Source: Paracoccus sp. TOH (GTDB taxonomy: Bacteria; Pseudomonadota; Alphaproteobacteria; Rhodobacterales; Rhodobacteraceae). From it: DNA of 64,000 nucleotides. The translations under genes and the position numbers were made by a program. Of the stretch, positions 18,726 to 28,780 are shown in pieces. Numbering within the stretch: the first letter of the stretch is position 1; every line of letters begins with the position of its first letter. Under the pieces are notes generated by a model. The model saw only the letters and a program-made list of their open reading frames with translations, made no database searches and was not told the origin of the DNA. The stretch spans positions 354,001-418,000 of the forward strand of contig NZ_CP098360.1 of assembly GCF_030388245.1 (NCBI RefSeq), in the 5' to 3' direction.

Positions 18726-19901
18726 ATGACCAAAGCTGTAATCGTATCCGCTGCCCGGACCCCCGTGGGCAGTTTCCTCGGGTCCTATGCGAATCTGCCG
18801 GCGCATGACCTTGGCGCCATCGTCCTGAAGGCCATCGTCGAGCGGGCCGGCATCGATCCTTCCGAAGTGTCCGAAACCATTCTCGGCCAGGTGCTGACCG
18901 CCGCCCAGGGCCAGAACCCCGGTCGCCAGGCGCATATCAAGGCCGGCTATCCGCAGGGCTCCGCCGCCTGGGTCATCAACCAGGTCTGCGGCTCGGGCCT
19001 GCGCTCGGTGGCGCTGGCGGCGCAGCAGGTGCTTTTGGGCGACGCCACCGTGGTCGCGGCGGGCGGCCAGGAATCGATGTCGCTGGCGTCGCATGCCGCC
19101 TATATCCGCGCCGGGCAGAAGATGGGCGACCTGAAGATGCTCGACACCATGATCAAGGACGGGCTCTGGGACGCCTTCCACGACTACCACATGGGCACCA
19201 CGGCCGAGAACGTGGCGACGAAATGGGGCATCACCCGCGCCGAGCAGGACGAATTCGCCGTGGCCTCGCAGAACAAGGCCGAGGCGGCGCAGAAGGCCGG
19301 GAAATTCGCCGATGAGATCGTGCCGGTGACCATCAAGACCCGCAAGGGCGACACCGTGGTCGATGCCGACGAATACATCCGCCACGGCGCCACGCTGGAA
19401 GCCATGCAGAAGCTGCGCCCCGCCTTCAGCAAGGAGGGCACGGTGACCGCCGCCAACGCTTCGGGCCTGAACGACGGCGCCGCCGCGGTGCTGGTGATGG
19501 CCGAGGACGAGGCCGCCCGCCGCGGGCTGACGCCGCTGGCGCGCATCGCCTCCTATGCGACCGCCGGTGTCGACCCGCAGATCATGGGCACCGGCCCGAT
19601 CCCGGCCAGCCGCAAGGCGCTGGAAAAGGCCGGCTGGTCGGTCGGCGATCTGGACCTGGTCGAGGCGAACGAGGCCTTTGCCGCCCAGGCCATCGCCGTC
19701 AACCGCGACATGGGCTGGGATCCGGCGATCGTGAACGTCAACGGCGGCGCCATCGCCATCGGCCACCCGATCGGCGCCTCGGGCTGCCGCATCCTGAACA
19801 CGCTGCTGTTCGAAATGCAGCGCCGCGATGCCAAGAAGGGCCTGGCCGCGCTGTGCATCGGCGGCGGCATGGGCGTCGCCCTGTGCCTGGAACGTCCCTG
19901 A
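18726..19901 (+). CDS. phaA: PhaA, acetyl-CoA acetyltransferase (beta-ketothiolase)
   Basis: A 391-residue thiolase that condenses two acetyl-CoA to acetoacetyl-CoA, the first step of polyhydroxybutyrate synthesis. The nucleophile is Cys88 in NQVCGSGL. The catalytic His lies in GHPIGASG and the second Cys in LCIGGGMG near the C-terminus; NEAFAAQA is also conserved. Length is exactly that of biosynthetic thiolases. ATG at 18726 with GGAAGGAG upstream. It is followed after 86 bases by phaB, and a terminator after phaB closes the pair. Synthase phaC is not in the window. Use in ketone or butyrate degradation is possible but the phaB partner argues for polymer synthesis. Confidence 0.95.
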   Translation: MTKAVIVSAARTPVGSFLGSYANLPAHDLGAIVLKAIVERAGIDPSEVSETILGQVLTAAQGQNPGRQAHIKAGYPQGSAAWVINQVCGSGLRSVALAAQQVLLGDATVVAAGGQESMSLASHAAYIRAGQKMGDLKMLDTMIKDGLWDAFHDYHMGTTAENVATKWGITRAEQDEFAVASQNKAEAAQKAGKFADEIVPVTIKTRKGDTVVDADEYIRHGATLEAMQKLRPAFSKEGTVTAANASGLNDGAAAVLVMAEDEAARRGLTPLARIASYATAGVDPQIMGTGPIPASRKALEKAGWSVGDLDLVEANEAFAAQAIAVNRDMGWDPAIVNVNGGAIAIGHPIGASGCRILNTLLFEMQRRDAKKGLAALCIGGGMGVALCLERP

Positions 19902-19987
19902 TCGAAAAAGGCGCGCGCAACTATCTTGCGCGCGCCCGCCGGGTTCGGTAACACAATTTCAAGACCATTTTCAAAGGGGGACGAGAA

Positions 19988-20713
19988 ATGGCAAAAGTGG
20001 CCCTTGTGACCGGCGGCTCGCGCGGCATCGGCGCGGCAATCTCGAAGGCGCTGAAGGAGGCGGGCTATACGGTCGCCGCGAATTACGCCGGCAATGACGA
20101 CGCCGCCCGCGCCTTTACCGAGGAAACCGGCATCAAGACCTATAAATGGTCGGTCGCGGATTACGATGCCTGCGCGGCGGGCATCAAGCAGGTCGAGGAA
20201 GAACTAGGCCCGGTCGCCGTGCTGGTCAACAATGCCGGCATCACCCGCGACGCGATGTTCCACAAGATGACCGCGCAGCAGTGGAAAGAGGTCATCGACA
20301 CCAACCTGACCGGCCTTTTCAACATGACGCATCCGATCTGGTCGGGCATGCGCGACCGCAAGTTCGGCCGGATCGTCAACATCAGTTCGATCAACGGCCA
20401 GAAGGGCCAGGCCGGCCAGGCGAACTATTCGGCGGCCAAGGCGGGCGACCTGGGCTTCACCAAGGCCCTGGCCCAGGAAGGCGCCCGCGCCGGCATCACC
20501 GTGAACGCCATCTGCCCGGGCTATATCGGCACCGAGATGGTGCGCGCCATCGACGAAAAGGTGCTGAACGAACGCATCATCCCCCAGATCCCGGTCGGGC
20601 GGCTGGGCGAACCCGAGGAGATCGCGCGCTGCGTCGTCTTCTTGGCCTCGGACGAGGCCGGCTTCATCACCGGCTCGACCATCAGCGCGAATGGCGGCCA
20701 GTTCGTCGTCTGA
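19988..20713 (+). CDS. phaB: PhaB, acetoacetyl-CoA reductase
   Basis: A 241-residue short-chain dehydrogenase that reduces acetoacetyl-CoA to (R)-3-hydroxybutyryl-CoA with NADPH, supplying monomer for polyhydroxybutyrate. Motifs: the dinucleotide-binding TGGSRGIG at 7-14, NNAGITRD, the catalytic Ser in ISSINGQKGQ, and YSAAK with the catalytic Tyr and Lys. The GITVNAICPGYI segment is typical of PhaB/FabG. ATG at 19988 preceded by AAAGGGGGACG. It follows phaA on the same strand and is closed by a strong palindromic terminator at 20743. FabG-like fatty-acid reductases are related, but PhaB-type length and the phaA neighbour settle the call. Confidence 0.94.
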   Translation: MAKVALVTGGSRGIGAAISKALKEAGYTVAANYAGNDDAARAFTEETGIKTYKWSVADYDACAAGIKQVEEELGPVAVLVNNAGITRDAMFHKMTAQQWKEVIDTNLTGLFNMTHPIWSGMRDRKFGRIVNISSINGQKGQAGQANYSAAKAGDLGFTKALAQEGARAGITVNAICPGYIGTEMVRAIDEKVLNERIIPQIPVGRLGEPEEIARCVVFLASDEAGFITGSTISANGGQFVV

Positions 20714-20742
20714 CCGCCGCACCGGACGGACCCCGGAATGAC

Positions 20743-20770
20743 AACGGCCCGCGAGATCTCGCGGGCCGTT
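20743..20770 (+). terminator. Rho-independent terminator after phaB
   Basis: A perfect 28-base palindrome: AACGGCCCGCGAGA at 20743-20756 is directly followed by its reverse complement at 20757-20770. A short T-rich tract (TTTCTC) comes next. It lies 30 bases past the phaB stop. Confidence 0.85.
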
Positions 20771-20823
20771 TCTCATTCCACGGTGAAAGCCTCGGGCGGG
20801 ACGAACCCGCCCGGCGTCACAAT

Positions 20824-20988
20824 CTAATGCGACAGGCGTGTGATCTCTTCCTTGAGGCGAAGTTTTTCCTTCTTCATCTGGGCGATGGCGAGGTCATCCG
20901 TGCCGGGGCTGCGATGCGCGGCCTCAATGGCGTTCGAAAGTGACTGATGTTTGCGGCGAAGCTCCTGCACATGGGATTCAACCGACAT
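20824..20988 (-). CDS. DUF465 (YdcH-like) small protein
   Basis: A 54-residue helical protein of the DUF465/YdcH family. The sequence is a heptad-like charged helix (VQELRRKHQSLSNAIEAAH), a short turn with SPGTDD, then a second helix ending KLRLKEEITRLSH, the usual end of the family. The ATG at 20988 has GAGGAGGACGGA just before it; the open frame to 21084 is not needed. Function unknown; such proteins probably form short coiled-coil hairpins in the cytoplasm. It faces phaB convergently across the terminator, and trmN6 lies 58 bases upstream on the same strand. Confidence 0.88.
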   Translation of the reverse strand: MSVESHVQELRRKHQSLSNAIEAAHRSPGTDDLAIAQMKKEKLRLKEEITRLSH

Positions 20989-21046
20989 TCCGTCCTCCTC
21001 TTGGATTGATCGAACCCAGGGATTGCAGCACAGAATCGTCACATTG

Positions 21047-21805
21047 TCACCGAAAATCCGGCCCTGCGGGCGAAAGCGCCGCACCCTCGCGCAAAACCGC
21101 CTGCGCGGCCTCGGTCAGGTCCTCGCCATCGCCAGAATGTGACGGATTTGCGTGCATGACAAAGGGGGATAGCAGCCGCAGCGGCGCCCGCGCGCCCTTG
21201 CGGGCCGAGAGGATGATCCGGCCCGCCTCGCGCCCCTCGCGCGCCGCCACTGGCAGGATCGTGATCGCCCCGGCCGCGGTCGAAAGCGCCGAGAGAATCG
21301 CCCCCAGCCGCTCGGCACGCTGGATCAGCGTCAGCCGGCCGCCGGTCCGCAGCCGGCGCAGCCCTGCGGCGATCCAGGTCTCCAGCGGCGTATCCTCGTG
21401 CCGGGCCCGGCCGCGCCCGGCATCGGGGGCCACGGTGCCGGCGGTGAAATAGGGCGGATTGGCGATGACATGGTCGAAGCTCAGGGCGCGCAGCGCGGCC
21501 GGCGGCCGGGCCAGGTCGCCCTGGAGGATCTCGGCCGCGACGCCGTTCGCCGCGGCGCTGCGCCGGGCCAGCGCGGCGTAATCCTCTTGCAGTTCCAGCC
21601 CGAACAGCCGCAGGCCCGGCACCCGCGCGCCAAGGCACAGCAGCGCCACCCCGGCGCCGCAGCCCAGTTCCAGCACGCTTTCGCCGGCTTGCGCCGGGCA
21701 GGCTGCGGCCAGCATCACCGCATCCGCCCCGGCGCGATAGCCCTGCGCCGGCTGGGCGATGCGCAGCCGCCCGCCAAGGAAGCCGTCCTCGCGCAGCTCA
21801 GTCAT
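21047..21805 (-). CDS. TrmN6-like tRNA1(Val) (adenine37-N6)-methyltransferase
   Basis: A 252-residue SAM-dependent methyltransferase of the YfiC/TrmN6 family, which methylates N6 of A37 in a tRNA. The SAM-binding motif is VLELGCGAGVALLCL near residues 44-58, the acidic post-I residue lies in FGLELQ, and the N6-adenine motif is ANPPYF. The N-terminal EDGFLGGRLRIAQPAQGYRAG is typical of the family. ATG at 21805, overlapping the end of the DUF2007 gene by eight bases, which implies coupling. The exact tRNA target is a family-based assumption. Confidence 0.85.
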   Translation of the reverse strand: MTELREDGFLGGRLRIAQPAQGYRAGADAVMLAAACPAQAGESVLELGCGAGVALLCLGARVPGLRLFGLELQEDYAALARRSAAANGVAAEILQGDLARPPAALRALSFDHVIANPPYFTAGTVAPDAGRGRARHEDTPLETWIAAGLRRLRTGGRLTLIQRAERLGAILSALSTAAGAITILPVAAREGREAGRIILSARKGARAPLRLLSPFVMHANPSHSGDGEDLTEAAQAVLREGAALSPAGPDFR

Positions 21806-22010
21806 GATGGATGCGGTTGTCGCGCAGGATGGCGCGCGCCATGAACAGGTCGCGATCCGCCACCATCAGCCGCCGCGGCAGGATGCCCAGCGAGCCTTCC
21901 AGCACGCTCATGTGCTGGTCCAGCGGGAACGACTGGATGCCCTCGGCCGCCAGCAGATCGGCGACGCGGGTGATCAGAAGCGGGTCGGTGGTGCGCAGAA
22001 GCTCTTTCAT
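21798..22010 (-). CDS. DUF2007 small protein
   Basis: A 70-residue protein of the DUF2007 family (sometimes named putative signal-transducing protein). It reads MKELLRTTDPLLIT, then an LLAAEGI segment, a central HMSVLEG and the family-like LPRRLMVADRD, with DLFMARAIL at the end. It is a single small alpha-beta domain without membrane segments. ATG at 22010; its 3' end overlaps trmN6 by eight bases, so the two are co-translated. No function is established. It is divergent from the polyprenyl synthase gene at 22086. Confidence 0.82.
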   Translation of the reverse strand: MKELLRTTDPLLITRVADLLAAEGIQSFPLDQHMSVLEGSLGILPRRLMVADRDLFMARAILRDNRIHHD

Positions 22011-22085
22011 GTCCCCAGAAAGTTAAGCGGCAGTTGCGATTGTGTCCATGGCATGGCAATGGCTTGCGGCGAAAGGGGATCGCTG

Positions 22086-23087
22086 ATGGGCATGAACGAA
22101 AACGTCTCCAAGCCGCTCGACCGGCTTTCGGCCGAACTTGCCGGGGATATGGACCGGGTGAACGCGCTGATCCGCGACCGCATGGCCAGCCGCCATGCGC
22201 CCCGCATTCCCGAAGTGACCGCGCATCTGGTCGAGGCCGGCGGCAAGCGGCTGCGGCCGATGCTGGTGCTGGCCGCGGCAAGGCTCTGCGGCTATCAGGG
22301 CGACAGCCATCTGCTGCTGGCCACCGCGGTCGAGTTCATCCATACCGCGACGCTTCTGCACGACGACGTGGTCGACGAAAGCCGGCAGCGCCGCGGCCGG
22401 CCGACCGCCAACCTGCTGTGGGACAACAAGTCCAGCGTGCTGGTCGGCGACTACCTGTTCGCGCGCAGCTTCCAGCTGGTGGCCGATACCGGCAGCATGC
22501 AGGTCATGCGCATCCTGGCCAATGCCAGCGCCACCATCGCCGAGGGCGAGGTGCTGCAGCTGACTGCCGCCCAGGACATCGCCACGACCGAGGACACCTA
22601 TATCCAGATCGTGCGCGGCAAGACGGCGGCGCTGTTTTCCGCCGCGACCGAAGCGGGGGCGGTGGTGGCTGGCGCCGATCCGGCGGTGCAGCAGGCGCTG
22701 TTCGATTACGGCGACGCGCTGGGGATCGCCTTCCAGATCGTCGACGACCTTCTGGATTACGGCGGCTCGACCACCACCATCGGCAAGAATGTCGGCGACG
22801 ATTTCCGCGAACGCAAGCTGACCCTGCCGGTGATCAAGGCCATCGCCCACGCCGACGCCGATGAGCGCACCTTCTGGGAGCGCACCATCGGCCAGGGCCA
22901 GCAGGAGGAGGCCGACCTGGCCACCGCGCTGGAGATCCTGCGTCGCCGCGAGGCGCTGGCCGCGGCGCGCGCCGATGCCATCGCCTGGGCGGAACGCGCC
23001 AAGGCGGCGCTGGCCCCGGCGCCCGCTCTGCCGCTGCGGGCGATCCTGTCCGACCTCGCGGATTTCGTGGTCTCGCGGCTGTCCTGA
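22086..23087 (+). CDS. ispB: Long-chain polyprenyl diphosphate synthase (ubiquinone side chain)
   Basis: A 333-residue trans-prenyltransferase that builds the all-trans isoprenoid tail of ubiquinone. The first aspartate-rich motif is DDVVDE in LLHDDVVDES and the second is DDLLD in QIVDDLLDYGG. GGKRLRPML and the GKTAALF stretch are also typical. Residues before the first Asp motif are small, consistent with a long product; decaprenyl is likely for this bacterial group but chain length cannot be read. The ATG at 22086 follows AAAGGGG at seven bases; an ATG two codons on is less well placed. A bidirectional terminator follows. Confidence 0.92.
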   Translation: MGMNENVSKPLDRLSAELAGDMDRVNALIRDRMASRHAPRIPEVTAHLVEAGGKRLRPMLVLAAARLCGYQGDSHLLLATAVEFIHTATLLHDDVVDESRQRRGRPTANLLWDNKSSVLVGDYLFARSFQLVADTGSMQVMRILANASATIAEGEVLQLTAAQDIATTEDTYIQIVRGKTAALFSAATEAGAVVAGADPAVQQALFDYGDALGIAFQIVDDLLDYGGSTTTIGKNVGDDFRERKLTLPVIKAIAHADADERTFWERTIGQGQQEEADLATALEILRRREALAAARADAIAWAERAKAALAPAPALPLRAILSDLADFVVSRLS

Positions 23088-23108
23088 CCCGACCGGCCTG
23101 CGATGTGA

Positions 23109-23135
23109 AAAAGCCCCGCCATCGGCGGGGCTTTT
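23109..23135. terminator. Bidirectional terminator between ispB and amtB
   Basis: AAAAGCCCCGCC at 23109-23120, loop ATC, and GGCGGGGCTTTT at 23124-23135 form a perfect 12-base-pair hairpin with A and T tracts on opposite sides. It can end both the plus-strand ispB and the minus-strand amtB transcripts, whose 3' ends converge here. Confidence 0.92.
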
Positions 23136-23154
23136 GCTTGTCTCGGCATGGGCC

Positions 23155-24603
23155 TCAGCTGTTGTAGGCGTTCTCGCCATGGGTGGTGACGTCCAGGCCC
23201 TGACGCTCGTCGGCGGCCGAGCTGCGCAGCCCGGTGACCGCCTTGACGATCATCAGCGCCACGAACGAAACCGCCGCCGACCAGACCACCGCGACCCCCA
23301 CGCCCAGCGCCTGGGTCGTGACCTGTCCGGCGATGCTGTAATCCGCCGCGACCGCACCGGCCGCGTAATCGTAGATGCCCGAACCGCCCAGCGACGGCGC
23401 GGCGAAGACGCCGGTCAGGATGGCCCCGACGATACCGCCCACGCCGTGGATGCCGAACACGTCCAGGCTTTCGTCGATGCCCAGCTTGCCCTTGAGGCTG
23501 ATCACGAACCACATGCACAGGAAACCGGCGGCAAGGCCGATGACGATGGCACCCATCGGCCCCACGAAACCGGCCGCCGGGGTGATGCCGACCAGGCCGG
23601 CGATGGCCCCCGAGATCCCGCCCAGCAGCGAGGGATGGCCGCGGAACAGCCATTCGCCGAAGGCCCAGGCCAGCGCCGCGGCCGAGGTGGCGACGGTGGT
23701 GTTCAGGATCGCCAGCGCCGCGGTGCCGGTCGCCTCCATGTTCGAGCCGGCGTTGAAGCCGAACCAGCCGATCCACAGCAGGCAGCCGCCCAGGAAGGTG
23801 AAGGGCAGGTTGTGCGGCGCCATCAGCTCCTTGCCGTAGCCCAGGCGCGGCCCGACCACCAGCGCCGCCACCAGCCCGGCGATGCCGGCATTGATATGGA
23901 TGACGGTGCCGCCAGCGAAGTCCAGGTCGCCATGGCCGAACAGGAAGCCGCCGGGCGCGTCATAGGCCGAGGGACCGCCCCACCACCAGACCATATGGGC
24001 CATCGGCAGGTAGGAGAAGAAGAACCAGATCACCACGAACAGCAGGATGGCCGGGAACTTCATCCGCTCGACCGTGGCGCCGACGATCAGCGCCGGCGCG
24101 ATGCAGGCGAAGGCCATCTGGAAGATGACGAAGACATATTCCGGCACGAAAACGTTCTGGGTGAAGGTCTCGGCCAGCGACGAGGTGTCGACGCCGGCCA
24201 GGAACGCCTTCGACAGCCCGCCGATGAAGGGGGTCAGCCAGGTCGCCGCCTCGGCCGAGCCGGCGCCGGTGAAGGCCAGCGAATAGCCGAAGCAGACCCA
24301 AAGGATCGACATGATGCAGAAGACGGTGAAGACCTGCATCAGCACCGACAGCATGTTCTTGGCGCGCACCAGGCCGCCATAGAACAGCGCCAGTCCCGGA
24401 ATGCTCATCATCATCACCAGGATGGCCGAGACCATCATCCAGGTGGTGTCGCCCTTGTCGACGATCGGCGCCACGGTCGCGGCGACCGTCTCGGCCATGG
24501 TGGCGGGGGCCTCGGCATCCTGCGCCAGCGCCGGCACCGCCAGCCCGATCAGCGGAAGGACGAGCGCCGGGATCATGGATTTGATCGCGGTTGGTCTGAT
24601 CAT
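23155..24603 (-). CDS. amtB: AmtB, ammonium transporter
   Basis: A 482-residue inner-membrane ammonium channel. A cleavable signal (about residues 1-27, ending ALA-QD) precedes eleven expected membrane helices. The twin pore histidines are visible as AHMVWWWGG and PHNLPFTFLGG, and DFAGGTVIHINAG and CLLWIGWFGFNAGS are Amt signatures. The C-terminal GLDVTTHGENAYNS is the conserved tail that contacts PII protein. ATG at 24603. Unusually for this family no glnK gene lies upstream or downstream; instead a long hairpin with an NtrC-like site precedes it. The two-histidine pore suggests true transport rather than sensing. Confidence 0.96.
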   Translation of the reverse strand: MIRPTAIKSMIPALVLPLIGLAVPALAQDAEAPATMAETVAATVAPIVDKGDTTWMMVSAILVMMMSIPGLALFYGGLVRAKNMLSVLMQVFTVFCIMSILWVCFGYSLAFTGAGSAEAATWLTPFIGGLSKAFLAGVDTSSLAETFTQNVFVPEYVFVIFQMAFACIAPALIVGATVERMKFPAILLFVVIWFFFSYLPMAHMVWWWGGPSAYDAPGGFLFGHGDLDFAGGTVIHINAGIAGLVAALVVGPRLGYGKELMAPHNLPFTFLGGCLLWIGWFGFNAGSNMEATGTAALAILNTTVATSAAALAWAFGEWLFRGHPSLLGGISGAIAGLVGITPAAGFVGPMGAIVIGLAAGFLCMWFVISLKGKLGIDESLDVFGIHGVGGIVGAILTGVFAAPSLGGSGIYDYAAGAVAADYSIAGQVTTQALGVGVAVVWSAAVSFVALMIVKAVTGLRSSAADERQGLDVTTHGENAYNS

Positions 24604-24658
24604 GTTTCCTGCACCTCTTTCTGCATCGCGGCAGTTCCGTGTCCCGGCCAGAAAACCT

Positions 24659-24707
24659 GCGGGCCCGGCGGTCGCACAAGCATTGTGCAGCTTCCCGCCG
24701 GGCCCGC
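24659..24707. promoter_or_regulatory. Nested inverted repeat with NtrC-like site upstream of amtB
   Basis: Outer arms GCGGGCCCGGCGG (24659-24671) and CCGCCGGGCCCGC (24695-24707) are perfectly complementary over 13 bases. Inside them lies a second repeat, GCACAA (24674-24679) and TTGTGC (24683-24688). The inner part reads GCAC-N7-GTGC (24674-24688), matching the half-sites of the NtrC operator. It lies 56-104 bases before the amtB start. It could be a nitrogen-control operator, an RNA hairpin in the leader, or both. Confidence 0.6.
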
Positions 24708-24858
24708 CCCCCGACTGCCCGAATTTTACGCGCTTCTGCCGGGGTTTGCGCCCTCTCGCGGCAGTTCACTGATCGGTCATCGCGGTTCTCAAGCCCGGCG
24801 CTTTGCTGTATTGTCCGCGCCAACAGGCCGGAGGACTCGGCCGGGCAGGATAGCAGGC

Positions 24859-27198
<2,340 letters not shown>

Positions 27199-27200
27199 CA

Positions 27201-27228
27201 AAAGGCCGGTCCCGCGGGGCCGGCCTTT
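27201..27228 (+). terminator. Terminator after the class A PBP gene
   Basis: AAAGGCCGG at 27201-27209 pairs with CCGGCCTTT at 27220-27228 around a GC-rich loop. A T-rich end follows, two bases after the stop codon of the penicillin-binding protein. Confidence 0.85.
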
Positions 27229-27250
27229 CTGCTTGGCGGATCCTGTTTCC

Positions 27251-27297
27251 GGCAGCGCGGGCTTCGCCGCTGCGGGGGTATTTGGACAACCGAGAAG
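27251..27297 (-). repeat. Intergenic repeat element, copy B (minus orientation)
   Basis: On the minus strand this reads CTTCTCGGTTGTCCAAATACCCCCG, the same core as the other four copies, followed by a GC-rich hairpin (GCAGCG at 27252-27257 with CGCTGC at 27268-27273). It lies between the convergent PBP and mlaC genes, beyond the PBP terminator. Confidence 0.65.
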
Positions 27298-27321
27298 CGG
27301 ATTTCCGCGAGAGCGGCGGGT

Positions 27322-27933
27322 TCAGCCCGCCTGCTGCAGGTCCGCGGTCAGGCCCGCCAGGTCGCCGCCGCGCCGCGCCAGCATCGCCCCGATTTCGGCC
27401 CGTTCCGAGGCGAGCATGTTCACCCCCTCGATGATGATGTTGAAATAGCGGCTTTTCCCGGATTTGTCCGAGACATGCCACTCGACCTCCATCGGGCTGC
27501 GGCCCTTCAGATAGGCGACCGAGGTCACCGCATAGAAGGATTTGACCGGCTTGGCGCCCGTCACCTCGATCCTGGAGCCGATGAATTCGCGGAAGCGCTT
27601 GCCGTATTTGCGGCCGATATAGCCCTGGAATGCCTGCCGGTAGGCCGCGAACTCGGCGGCGCCGGCCTGCCGCGCCGCCGGCCCCAGGGCCGAGCGCGCG
27701 ATGATGTCGACATCCGCATAGCGCGCGAAGATCGCCTCGAAGGCCTTGTACATCTGCGCCGGCGGCTGGCCGGAATTGATCACGGTATAGACCTCGTCCA
27801 GCGAGGTCTGGATCAGCGCCCGCGCCTCGTTCGTGTCCAGCGCCCATGCCGGGGCGGCGGCCACCGCCAGGCCACCGGAGAGCAGGCTCCCGGTCACCAG
27901 GCCCAGGAATCCGCGGCGGGTCTCATTCGGCAT
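27322..27933 (-). CDS. mlaC: MlaC-like periplasmic phospholipid-binding protein
   Basis: A 203-residue exported protein of the MlaC/Ttg2D family, which carries phospholipids across the periplasm between the outer-membrane MlaA and the inner-membrane MlaFEDB transporter. The signal begins RRGFLGLVTG, twin-arginine-like, and ends near APAWA. The mature part has FARYADVDIIARSALG, AYRQAFQGYIGRKYG and VEWHVSDKSGKSRYFNIIIEGVN-type segments typical of MlaC. I chose the ATG at 27933; a TTG three codons earlier is possible. It overlaps the end of mlaA by 11 bases. The MlaFED genes are not nearby. Confidence 0.9.
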   Translation of the reverse strand: MPNETRRGFLGLVTGSLLSGGLAVAAAPAWALDTNEARALIQTSLDEVYTVINSGQPPAQMYKAFEAIFARYADVDIIARSALGPAARQAGAAEFAAYRQAFQGYIGRKYGKRFREFIGSRIEVTGAKPVKSFYAVTSVAYLKGRSPMEVEWHVSDKSGKSRYFNIIIEGVNMLASERAEIGAMLARRGGDLAGLTADLQQAG

Positions 27934-28633
27934 AAGGGTCAATGTGCTCTCCTTCCTCGCCCAGTTCGTGGCGGCGATGCTGAAGCCAGATCAGCCGCGT
28001 CTGGGCATAACTATCGGCGCTTTCGTGCAGGATGCTATCGACGGAATCGCCGAAACGCCCCCGCTCACCGGCTTTTGAGACGACGCGCGCGCCCATGCCG
28101 ATCAGATACTGGTCGCGGTTCAGCCAGCCCCGCATCGGGTCGATGGCGATATCGACCACGCGCCCGGCCGCATCGCGCGCCGTCGAGGGGCCGATCAGCG
28201 GCAGTTCCAGATAGGCGCCCTCGCCTACGCCCCAGGCGGCCAGCGTCTGGCCGAAATCCGTATCCTCCTCGGGCAGGGCGAAATCCTTGCCCGCGGGATC
28301 AAGGAAGCCCGCGAAGCCCAACGTGGTGTTCACCACGAAGCGAAAGGTCGTGCGCACCGCCGGCGCCGGCTTGCCCTGCAGCAGGTGGTTCACGGCCTTG
28401 CCGGGCAGCGCCAGGTTTGCGCCGAAATTCCCCACCGCTTCGGTGAGTTGTCCGCCGCCGCCGCCCGAAGCGCCGCGGCTGACCGGCTTGACCAGATGCG
28501 TGTCCACCCCCTTGTTGAAGGCATGCACCCTGCGGTTCATCGGCTCCAGCGGGTCGTTGATCTGCCCCGGCTCGCGGGGGGTGGCGCAGGCGGTGAGAGC
28601 CAGCGTCGCGACAAGAGGAATCCAGCGGTTCAA
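27923..28633 (-). CDS. mlaA: MlaA (VacJ) outer-membrane lipoprotein
   Basis: A 236-residue outer-membrane lipoprotein that extracts mislocalised phospholipids from the outer leaflet and hands them to MlaC. The signal ends in the lipobox LTAC (Cys15). Family segments are DPLEPMNRRVHAFN, the FRFVVNTTLGFAGFLDPA block and GAYLELPLIGPSTARDAAG. The start is a TTG at 28633 (TTG-AAC-CGC-TGG) with GGAAAG upstream at a rather long distance; no ATG would keep the signal. It overlaps mlaC by 11 bases, so the pair is translated together. The C-terminus is acidic. Confidence 0.92.
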   Translation of the reverse strand: MNRWIPLVATLALTACATPREPGQINDPLEPMNRRVHAFNKGVDTHLVKPVSRGASGGGGGQLTEAVGNFGANLALPGKAVNHLLQGKPAPAVRTTFRFVVNTTLGFAGFLDPAGKDFALPEEDTDFGQTLAAWGVGEGAYLELPLIGPSTARDAAGRVVDIAIDPMRGWLNRDQYLIGMGARVVSKAGERGRFGDSVDSILHESADSYAQTRLIWLQHRRHELGEEGEHIDPYAE

Positions 28634-28780
28634 TATTTTGCTAACTTTCCGTTGCTAACCGTGATTTTTCAGGCCGAATCCCCCGCATCGGGAATACAAT
28701 CTGTTCTGCTGCGTAGAGTTGGGATAAGCGCTGCGACAACGCCGGGCAAGCCCGGCCAGACGATGAGGAAAGGAACCGGC

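Noticed and set aside
24674..24690. Sigma54 promoter upstream of amtB
   Set aside because: The minus strand reads CTGCAC-N5-TTGTG; the invariant GG at -24 and GC at -12 are not kept.
22861..24858. Long N-terminal extension of the class A PBP frame
   Set aside because: It runs antisense through amtB and over the end of ispB, has Arg/Asp/His-rich composition without family features, and the ATG at 24859 gives the correct PBP start.
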